Origin: Lachnospiraceae bacterium
GTDB lineage: Bacteria; Bacillota; Clostridia; Lachnospirales; Lachnospiraceae
Assembly (NCBI GenBank): GCA_014804565.1
Contig: JAAUZN010000023.1
Location: 1-9,665, forward strand
Length of the DNA: 9,665 nucleotides
Direction: 5' to 3'
Part shown: positions 1 to 5,679 of the stretch, one piece after another
Numbering within the stretch: position 1 is the first letter of the stretch
Layout of the letters: each line of letters opens with the position of its first letter
Notes under the pieces: model-generated
The model's database searches: none
What the model was told of the DNA's origin: nothing
Seen by the model: the letters and a program-made list of their open reading frames with translations, nothing else
Program-made: the position numbers and the translations under genes

Positions 1-2
1 AT

Positions 3-911
3 ATGAAGCTTGCTGTTATCTTAGTCAATTATAACGGGAAAAAATATAATACCGCATGCATCGCGTCTCTATGCGCAGCGCATGATATCGGCGAGATGAA
101 AATTATTGTGGTGGACAACGCCTCACAGGACGGCTCCGTGGAACTTCTTCGGGAACAATATGGCGGGGAAGAGAGCGTGGAACTGATCGCGCTGGACGAC
201 AATTACGGCTTTTCCTATGCGAACAATGTGGGCATCCGCCGTGCGGAGGAGTGGGGAGCAGACTATGTGCTGCTTCTGAACAATGACACAGAGATCGAGC
301 CGGACATGCTTATGCGTCTGGGGGAGTGTGCGCAGAGACATCCAGACAGCATGATCGTTCCGAAAATTTATTACAGTGATGACAGAAAGCGGCTCTGGTC
401 TGCCGGCGGAAGCGTTTCCCCGGTGATTCGGAAGGTGCGGCATATCGGCCTGAATGAGACGGATGCGGGGCAGTATGAACAGGAGGCAGAGATCGGCTTT
501 GCGACGGGGTGCTGTCTGTTTATCCCGATGGCAGTGATCCGCAGGGCGGGCGTGCTGGATGAAAGATTTTTCCTTTATTACGAAGATACGGAGTACAGCT
601 TTCGCCTGCAAAAGCTGGGGATACACATCTATTACTGCCCCCGGGCGGTGATGTATCATAAGGTGGGGGCGAGCACTAAGGGGGCGGACAGTCCGCTGTG
701 TGCCTATTATATCGCCCGCAACTGGCTGTTGTGCAACAGATTGCATCTGGGGTGGCGGTATCCGGTGTTTCTTCTGTACTATACGGTTAATCGAATCGTG
801 TGCTGTCTGCTGTGGCTGGTACAGGGAAAAGCTGCGCTTGTCCATGCGACGCTACGGGGCGTCGGGGATTACAGGAGACAGCGTTTTGGCAGGTCGAAAG
901 ACTATCGGTGA
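3..911 (+). CDS. GT2 family glycosyltransferase (WbbL/rhamnosyltransferase-like)
   Basis: A 302-residue GT-A fold glycosyltransferase that should transfer a sugar from a nucleotide donor to a lipid-linked glycan at the inner face of the membrane. Seen: N-terminal beta strand and VNYNG (residues 8-12), donor-site motif VVDNASQDGS (36-45), the DXD-equivalent NNDTEI (93-98), an acceptor-side segment with the Glu-Asp pair of LYYEDTEYS (191-199, probable catalytic base region) and HKVGAS (219-224). A hydrophobic stretch near 253-279 may touch the membrane. Length and motif order fit the WbbL/rhamnosyltransferase-like branch of GT2, but donor and acceptor cannot be read from sequence. ATG at base 3 gives the expected family N terminus; its ribosome binding site lies outside the window. 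It is the first visible gene of the operon, 52 bases before the next. Confidence 0.9.
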   Translation: MKLAVILVNYNGKKYNTACIASLCAAHDIGEMKIIVVDNASQDGSVELLREQYGGEESVELIALDDNYGFSYANNVGIRRAEEWGADYVLLLNNDTEIEPDMLMRLGECAQRHPDSMIVPKIYYSDDRKRLWSAGGSVSPVIRKVRHIGLNETDAGQYEQEAEIGFATGCCLFIPMAVIRRAGVLDERFFLYYEDTEYSFRLQKLGIHIYYCPRAVMYHKVGASTKGADSPLCAYYIARNWLLCNRLHLGWRYPVFLLYYTVNRIVCCLLWLVQGKAALVHATLRGVGDYRRQRFGRSKDYR

Positions 912-963
912 GAGGGTTGTGAGGGATACGTTATATTTGCATTGAAAAAGGGAGTATGCTATT

Positions 964-2073
964 ATGAAAAAAGGTTATTATATCCATTTTCAGGGGCGTC
1001 AGTCTATCGGTGTCAGCAAAAAGATCGACATGCAGCTGGAAGAATTTTGTAAGTTCTTTGAGATGCATGAACTGGAGGTGAAGACACCGGCAAGATCTCT
1101 TATGGGGAGGATTCTGGGATTGTTTCCGACAGCCTCTATCCTGAGAGATTACGCGCAGGCATTGGAGCAGATGGATCATCCCGATTTTCTTTATGTCAGA
1201 AGGACAGTTGCGGATCGGGCATATCTGAATTTTTGGAAGAAAGTCAAAGAGCGGTATCCGAACTGTAAGATCATTATCGAGGTGTTCACTTATCCTTATG
1301 ATAAGGACGATTTCGGCAAATGGAATGCCTGGCCTTTTTATGTAAAAGAATTGCTCTATCGTCCCCGATTAAAGAAATATGTGGACCGATTTGTGACCTA
1401 CACGAAGGATCGGGAGATCTTTGGTATCCCGACGATCTGCACGACAAATGGGATTCAGGTGGATTCTGTTTCCCGGGTCGGAGGGCAGTTTCAGGATAGG
1501 CAGATCAATCTCATAGGCGTGGCTTTTATGCAGAGGCACCATGGCTACGAGCGTATCATAGAGGGAATGCACGAATATTACAGCGGAGCGAAAGAACCGG
1601 ATTACCGCGTGACGCTGCAGCTGGTCGGGGATGGACCGGAGAAGCCCAGGTATCAGGAGCTGGTACAGCGATATCATCTGGAGGAATATGTACAGTTCCA
1701 TCCTACGATGTCCGGGGAAAAGCTGGATGCTCTGTATGATGCCTGTGATATCGCGCTGGTATCTTTCGGCATGTACAAGCTGGGTTATTACGGCAAGCTG
1801 GGAGCGCTCAAATCCCGAGAATGTCTGGCAAAGGGAATGCCGTTGCTCACAGGCTGTGAGATTGACGTTTTGCAGGGGGATTATCCCTATGCGAGAACGT
1901 TCCCGAATGACGCGGGCGCAGTCAGGACGGAAGATATCATCAGCTTCTACGAGCAGATCAGAGGAATGACCGGGGATAAAGAGGAGCTGGCGGATACCAT
2001 CAGAAATTATGCCGTGCAGCATGTCAGCATGGAAGCGGTCATGCGGCCGATCATTGAGTATATAAACACTTAG
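964..2073 (+). CDS. GT4-like (GT-B fold) glycosyltransferase
   Basis: A 369-residue GT-B glycosyltransferase, probably cytoplasmic and retaining, building the repeat unit of the polysaccharide. The C-terminal half carries the family signature: a strand ending LVGDGPE (220-226) followed by a helix and LEEYVQFHP (239-247), then ALYDACDIALVSF (256-268) and LKSRECLAKGMPLL (282-295), which stands where typical GT4 enzymes have the E-x7-E segment. RHHGYER (191-197) may be the donor phosphate-contact loop. The N-terminal half is less conserved, as expected for an acceptor domain; a GRQSIGVSKKI segment (11-21) is the likely Gly-rich loop. AGGGAG at 949-954 lies 9 bases before the ATG. No signal peptide or clear membrane segment is visible. 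Sugar specificity is unknown. Confidence 0.85.
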   Translation: MKKGYYIHFQGRQSIGVSKKIDMQLEEFCKFFEMHELEVKTPARSLMGRILGLFPTASILRDYAQALEQMDHPDFLYVRRTVADRAYLNFWKKVKERYPNCKIIIEVFTYPYDKDDFGKWNAWPFYVKELLYRPRLKKYVDRFVTYTKDREIFGIPTICTTNGIQVDSVSRVGGQFQDRQINLIGVAFMQRHHGYERIIEGMHEYYSGAKEPDYRVTLQLVGDGPEKPRYQELVQRYHLEEYVQFHPTMSGEKLDALYDACDIALVSFGMYKLGYYGKLGALKSRECLAKGMPLLTGCEIDVLQGDYPYARTFPNDAGAVRTEDIISFYEQIRGMTGDKEELADTIRNYAVQHVSMEAVMRPIIEYINT

Positions 2074-2084
2074 CAGGAAAGGTA
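2074..2084 (+). promoter_or_regulatory. Translation-initiation element CAGGAAAGGTA, copy 1
   Basis: The 11-mer CAGGAAAGGTA occurs here, ahead of the epimerase gene, and again identically at 3187-3197 ahead of the dehydrogenase gene. Both contain the ribosome binding site AGGAAAGG at a rather long distance (11 and 13 bases) from the ATG. It is probably a lineage-typical ribosome binding site rather than an operator. Confidence 0.45.
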
Positions 2085-2093
2085 ACAGAAAGC

Positions 2094-3164
2094 ATGATAA
2101 CTCATATCGTGGGTAACAGACCCCAGTTTGTCAAACTGGCGCCATTGTACCATGAATTTCAGAAGGCGGGATATCAACAGAATATCATTCACAGCGGGCA
2201 GCATTACGATGAGAATATGTCGGATGTCTTTTTCGAGGAGCTGGGTATTCCGGCGCCCTATGTGAATCTGGCGGCGGGCGGCGGCAGCCACGCACAGGTG
2301 ACGGCGAAGGCGATGATCGGTCTGGAGGAAGAACTGCTTGACAAGAAACCGGAGCTGGTCATCTTATACGGTGATACGAATACCACACTGGCGGGAGCCG
2401 TGGTGGCATCGAAGCTGTGTATTCCTATCGCTCATGTCGAGGCGGGGCCCAGAACACATAATAGATCGAATCCGGAGGAGTGCAATCGTGTCGCAACCGA
2501 TCATCTGTCGGATGTCTTGTTCTGTCCGGACGCTGTATCCTTACAGAATCTGCAGCGGGAAGGACTGGGAGATGCGGCGTGTGTGACGGGGGATATCATG
2601 TATGACACCTATCTGTCGATTGCCGGACAGGCGGTCCAGGAAGATGCGCAGGAAGAGATCATCGTGATGACCTGGCATAGGCAGGAGAATACGGCTGACA
2701 AAGCGCGTATGGAGAGCATTTTGAATCTGGTGGAGCGGCTGGGAAGTAAAATAGTCTGCCCGCTGCATCCCCGCACGAGAAAATGTCTGGCACAGTTCGG
2801 ATTGTTAGAGAGAGCGGAGTCGATCGCGAATCTGGAGATCATAGAGCCGGTGGGCTATGTGGAGATGGTGGCGCTGATGAACCGGGCGAAACTGATCCTG
2901 ACGGATTCGGGCGGTGTCTCTAAGGAGTCCTCCTTTGCGGGGGCCAAGTGTCTGTTTATGCTGGATCTGGATGTCTGGGAAGACCTATTGCGGGAAGATT
3001 GGATCCACAGGGTCGATCCGGAGAACGAGGAGAGTGTGAGTGAGGCGCTTCGTATTGCAGAAGGCGCCAAACGTGTCGCACCGGAGGATAGGCCGAAATA
3101 CTACGGAGACGGACATGCCGCCGCTAAGATAGTGCAGGAGCTTATAAGCAGAAAACTGATATGA
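2094..3164 (+). CDS. wecB: Non-hydrolysing UDP-HexNAc 2-epimerase (WecB/WbpI family)
   Basis: A 356-residue epimerase that inverts C2 of a UDP-2-acetamido sugar (gluco to manno). Seen: GNRPQFVKLAP (7-17), SGQHYDENMSDVFFEELG (34-51), GDTNTT (93-98), HVEAG (114-118), NPEECNR (126-132), TWHRQENT (193-200), TDSGGVSKE (270-278). The residues equivalent to E. coli WecB Lys15, Asp95, Glu117, Glu131 and His213 appear present as Lys14, Asp94, Glu116, Glu128 or Glu129, and His195. The opening resembles WbpI-type enzymes acting on UDP-2,3-diacylamido-glucuronate, and the neighbouring dehydrogenase, aminotransferase and N-acyltransferase favour that substrate over plain UDP-GlcNAc. The usual Arg/Thr/Glu-containing loop after TDSGG (LRxxTEW or RxxTERPE) is replaced by MLDLDVWED (289-297). 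AGGAAAGG at 2075-2082 is 11 bases upstream of the start. Confidence 0.88.
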   Translation: MITHIVGNRPQFVKLAPLYHEFQKAGYQQNIIHSGQHYDENMSDVFFEELGIPAPYVNLAAGGGSHAQVTAKAMIGLEEELLDKKPELVILYGDTNTTLAGAVVASKLCIPIAHVEAGPRTHNRSNPEECNRVATDHLSDVLFCPDAVSLQNLQREGLGDAACVTGDIMYDTYLSIAGQAVQEDAQEEIIVMTWHRQENTADKARMESILNLVERLGSKIVCPLHPRTRKCLAQFGLLERAESIANLEIIEPVGYVEMVALMNRAKLILTDSGGVSKESSFAGAKCLFMLDLDVWEDLLREDWIHRVDPENEESVSEALRIAEGAKRVAPEDRPKYYGDGHAAAKIVQELISRKLI

Positions 3165-3186
3165 TATGCGGCATAGGATAATAAGA

Positions 3187-3197
3187 CAGGAAAGGTA
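3187..3197 (+). promoter_or_regulatory. Translation-initiation element CAGGAAAGGTA, copy 2
   Basis: Identical to 2074-2084. It lies in the 44-base gap before the dehydrogenase gene. The same gap begins with an 11-base perfect inverted repeat (TATGC-G-GCATA, 3165-3175), too short and lacking a T-tract to be called a terminator. Confidence 0.4.
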
Positions 3198-3208
3198 TAG
3201 ATGTTACT

Positions 3209-4288
3209 ATGAAATATGCGTTGATCGGATGCGGGAGGATATCTCCCAACCATATTGTGGCGGCACAGAAAAATGATCTGGATATCGTGGCGATCTGTGA
3301 CCTGGAAGAGCGGAATATGAGGGACAAGATCCTGAAATTTAAACTGCCGGCCTCCGTGCATTGTTATACGGATTATAAGGAAATGCTTGCGAAAGAGAAA
3401 CCGGAACTGGTGGCGATCGCCACGGAGAGCGGAAAGCACGCACAGATTGCCATTGACTGCATGGAACTGGGACACGCTAATCTGATCATAGAGAAACCGA
3501 TTGCGTTATCTCTTGCGGATGCAGACAGGATCATAGCGACGGCAGATAAAGAGAATCTGAAAGTGTGCGCCTGTCATCAGAACCGTTTCAATAAATCCAT
3601 CCAGAAAATACGGGAAGCGGTGGAGATGGAGCGTTTCGGCAGGATGTTCCACGGGACGGCGCATATCAGATGGGCGAGGGATTACGAATACTATTCCAGA
3701 GCGAAGTGGCGCGGAACCTGGGAGCAGGACGGCGGCGCACTGATGAACCAGTGTATCCATAATATCGATCTGCTCCGCTGGATGATGGGGGATGAGATCG
3801 ACTGCGTCATGGGTATGACGGACAGGCTCAAGCATGATTATATTGAAGCGGAGGATCTGGGCATTGCCCTGATCAAATTTAAGAACGGCGCTTATGGAAT
3901 TATAGAAGGAACGACCAATGTGTATCCGTCGAATTTGGAGGAGACCTTGTATCTCTTCGGGGAGAAGGGAACAGTGAAGGCCGGAGGGAGTTCTGTCAAC
4001 GTGATCGAGGAGTGGCGTTTTTCGGATGCGCTGGACAATTCTGTGGAAGTCAAGGCTCAGTTCCATGAGAATCCGCCTAATGTGTACGGCTATGGACACA
4101 CACCGCTGTATGCGGATGTGGTTGACGCAATTCAGAATGATAGAAAACCCTATGTGGATGCAGAGGCAGGCAGGAGAGCTTTGGAACTTGTTCTGGCAAT
4201 TTATCAGTCTGCGGCGACGGGAGAGACGGTCAGATTCCCGTTACAGGACTGCGCAACAATTGATTTTAAAGGGAGATTTTCTATGTAA
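3209..4288 (+). CDS. Gfo/Idh/MocA oxidoreductase, WlbA/WbpB-like UDP-sugar 3-dehydrogenase
   Basis: A 359-residue NAD(P)-dependent dehydrogenase. Seen: Rossmann start ALIGCGRIS (4-12), acidic strand end AICDLEE (28-34), the family EKP motif (95-97) and the catalytic-side motif GGALMNQCIHNID (175-187) preceded by KWRGTWEQD (166-174). Inferred role: oxidation of the C3 hydroxyl of UDP-GlcNAcA to the 3-keto sugar, feeding the PLP aminotransferase encoded at 5680-6804. Length (about 350) fits the WlbA group of UDP-N-acetyl-2-amino-2-deoxyglucuronate dehydrogenases. Other Gfo/Idh sugar dehydrogenases share these motifs, so the assignment rests on context. The next two genes separate it from its aminotransferase partner and differ in base composition. 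The ribosome binding site AGGAAAGG (3188-3195) is rather far, 13 bases, from the ATG; an ATG at 3201 is out of frame. Confidence 0.82.
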   Translation: MKYALIGCGRISPNHIVAAQKNDLDIVAICDLEERNMRDKILKFKLPASVHCYTDYKEMLAKEKPELVAIATESGKHAQIAIDCMELGHANLIIEKPIALSLADADRIIATADKENLKVCACHQNRFNKSIQKIREAVEMERFGRMFHGTAHIRWARDYEYYSRAKWRGTWEQDGGALMNQCIHNIDLLRWMMGDEIDCVMGMTDRLKHDYIEAEDLGIALIKFKNGAYGIIEGTTNVYPSNLEETLYLFGEKGTVKAGGSSVNVIEEWRFSDALDNSVEVKAQFHENPPNVYGYGHTPLYADVVDAIQNDRKPYVDAEAGRRALELVLAIYQSAATGETVRFPLQDCATIDFKGRFSM

Positions 4289-4310
4289 ATATGTGGAGGC
4301 GATAGGATCA

Positions 4311-4325
4311 ATGTCGGAGATATGA
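4311..4325 (+). other. Possible leader mini-ORF MSEI, or remnant gene start
   Basis: ATG TCG GAG ATA TGA follows GGAGG (4295-4299) by 11 bases, so it resembles a genuine gene start that stops after four codons. Its stop overlaps the ATG of the MaoC-like gene as ATGA (4322-4325), the classic coupling arrangement. It sits at the left edge of the AT-rich segment. It could be a tiny coupling leader, the stump of a gene replaced by the cassette, or chance. Confidence 0.3.
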
Positions 4326-4726
4326 GAAATATGCTGGAAATAGGAAGTACTTTCACAAAGACAATTGTTGCTGACGAGCGGACAATTAAAAAAATAGCAG
4401 AAGTTTCAGGTGATATGAACCCCATTCATTTGGATAAAGAGTATGCCGAACACTCAATGTTCGGACGAAGAATTGCACATGGACTTTTTTGTATCAATGC
4501 CATTTCGATGATTATTGGAAATCATCTGCCAGGCAATGGCACTATTTTATTATCTCAAAATTTTCAATATATAAAACCAGTATATATTGATGATCAGATT
4601 GAGGTTACAGTGACAATTGTCAATTGTTTACCTGGAAATAAATATACATTACGGACTTTATGCAAAAATCAGATGGGTGACATTGTGCTTGATGGAGAAT
4701 CTGTGGTTAGATGGGAAGACTCATAG
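4322..4726 (+). CDS. MaoC/PhaJ-like (R)-specific enoyl-CoA hydratase
   Basis: A 134-residue single hot-dog-fold protein, the usual size of PhaJ. The hydratase-2 motif is intact: VSGDMNPIHLDKEYA (28-42) with Asp31 and His36, the same numbers as the catalytic pair of Aeromonas PhaJ, followed by AHGLF (52-56), Ser62 and LSQNFQYIKPVY (77-88). Known family reaction: reversible hydration of trans-2-enoyl-CoA to (R)-3-hydroxyacyl-CoA. Inferred role here: making the (R)-3-hydroxyacyl donor for the LpxD-like N-acyltransferase encoded 8 bases downstream. No other fatty acid or polyester gene is present, which makes a role in storage polymer unlikely. The ATG at 4322 overlaps a mini-ORF stop (ATGA); GGAG at 4316-4319 would suit the alternative ATG at 4331 better (11-base spacing). 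The gene is AT-rich (16 to 20 G+C in sampled 60-base lines), unlike its upstream neighbours. Confidence 0.86.
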   Translation: MRNMLEIGSTFTKTIVADERTIKKIAEVSGDMNPIHLDKEYAEHSMFGRRIAHGLFCINAISMIIGNHLPGNGTILLSQNFQYIKPVYIDDQIEVTVTIVNCLPGNKYTLRTLCKNQMGDIVLDGESVVRWEDS

Positions 4727-4734
4727 GAGGGTAA

Positions 4735-5634
4735 ATGGAATATTTTGTTAATCAGATAGATGCAGATTATAATTTTACGGTTGACGGTGTTTCCTATATT
4801 GGCAATCCTAAAATGAATACGGCGATGTATGTTTCAAAAAAGGTTGCTCATTTAGTGAAAAATCTGGAAGCTTTCCGAAATTGCCTTGTTTTTGCAGAAG
4901 AGGGGATTGAGGTCTCAGACAAGTTAAAGCAACAGAATTGTTTTGTGTTTTGTAAAAATCCTCAATTGTCATATGCAAGATTTGTCAATGGATTCGCGAA
5001 AGAAAAGCATAATATTGACAGTAAGCGAAAATACAAGTTGACGGATGACGGATACTATTTGGGTGAAAATGTGCAGATAGGATGTAATTCCTATATTGAG
5101 CCGGGCTGCTTAATAGGACATGATGTTGTTATAGGTTCAAATGCAACAATATTAGCTGGAAGCACAATTAAAAATGCAGTAATCGGAGATGATTTTTTTT
5201 GTAACGAAAATGCAGTTATCGGGTCCACAAGCTTTACGATGTATGAAGACGAGGATGGAAATAAATGCAGGATTGCCACACTTGGCAAAGTAATAATAGG
5301 AAATTGTGTAGAAATAGGTGCCTGCAATAATATTGCGGCAGGTGGATGTGGCGATACTGTTATCGAAGATTATGTGAAATTGGATGGATTGATACACATA
5401 GGTCATGAGGCGCACCTACACAAAAATGCAGAGCTGACAGCCGGAATAATAGTGGCAGGGTTTGCAGATATTGGCGAGAGTGCATATATAGGAATCAATT
5501 CATCTATCCGCAATAGAATTTCAGTTGGCAGTCACAGCATAATTGGAATGGGTTCCAATGTGACGAGAAGTGTAGAAGCAGAAAAAACAGTAGTCGGGAA
5601 TCCGGCAAGGTTATTTGCAACGGACAAAGAATAG
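4735..5634 (+). CDS. LpxD-like UDP-sugar N-acyltransferase (left-handed beta-helix)
   Basis: A 299-residue acyltransferase with the full LpxD layout. The N-terminal domain (about 1-100) contains CKNPQLSYARF (73-83), matching the KNPxLxYAR segment of LpxD uridine-binding domains. Hexapeptide repeats run from about 108 to 292 (for example IGHDVVIGSNATI, 127-139). The loop SFTMYEDEDGNKCR (166-179) takes the place of the LpxD FGY loop, and LGKVIIGNCVEIGA (183-196) is highly LpxD-like. IGHEAH (222-227) aligns with IAHN of E. coli LpxD, placing His224 at the catalytic His239. LpxD transfers an (R)-3-hydroxyacyl chain to the amine of a UDP-amino sugar. Here the inferred acceptor is the 3-amino group of UDP-GlcNAc3NA, and the MaoC-like neighbour would supply a 3-hydroxyacyl donor. 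An acetyl donor remains possible. The site AGGAGGG (4725-4731) overlaps the previous stop and is only 3-4 bases from the ATG. AT-rich gene. Confidence 0.87.
   Translation: MEYFVNQIDADYNFTVDGVSYIGNPKMNTAMYVSKKVAHLVKNLEAFRNCLVFAEEGIEVSDKLKQQNCFVFCKNPQLSYARFVNGFAKEKHNIDSKRKYKLTDDGYYLGENVQIGCNSYIEPGCLIGHDVVIGSNATILAGSTIKNAVIGDDFFCNENAVIGSTSFTMYEDEDGNKCRIATLGKVIIGNCVEIGACNNIAAGGCGDTVIEDYVKLDGLIHIGHEAHLHKNAELTAGIIVAGFADIGESAYIGINSSIRNRISVGSHSIIGMGSNVTRSVEAEKTVVGNPARLFATDKE
5193..5200 (+). repeat. T8 homopolymer inside the acyltransferase gene
   Basis: Eight consecutive T residues encode part of Asp-Asp-Phe-Phe-Cys (152-156) of the LpxD-like protein. A one-base slip would truncate the enzyme before the catalytic histidine. 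T7 tracts also occur at about 5929-5935 (aminotransferase) and 8214-8220 (amide ligase), so the tract is only marginally unusual. Confidence 0.5.
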
Positions 5635-5664
5635 GTAATTGATAAGTGAAACAATTTGTCAGCT

Positions 5665-5671
5665 AAAGGGG
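5665..5671 (+). promoter_or_regulatory. Ribosome binding site deciding the aminotransferase start
   Basis: AAAGGGG lies 8 bases before the ATG at 5680. A TTG at 5656 would add eight residues (MSAKGVLY) but has no comparable site upstream, and WbpE-type enzymes begin close to an M-E-F-x-D-L-K sequence, which is exactly what follows 5680. Confidence 0.7.
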
Positions 5672-5679
5672 TTTTATAT

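Noticed and set aside
123..845. 240-codon open reading frame on the - strand
   Set aside because: Shadow of the GT2 glycosyltransferase gene; low-complexity His/Arg-rich composition and no family features.
3165..3175. Perfect inverted repeat TATGC-G-GCATA as a terminator
   Set aside because: Arms of only 5 bases, a single-base loop and no T-tract; it lies between two co-directional genes of one pathway.
5656..5679. TTG start adding eight residues to the aminotransferase
   Set aside because: The ATG at 5680 has AAAGGGG 8 bases upstream and gives the typical family N terminus; the TTG has no good ribosome binding site.
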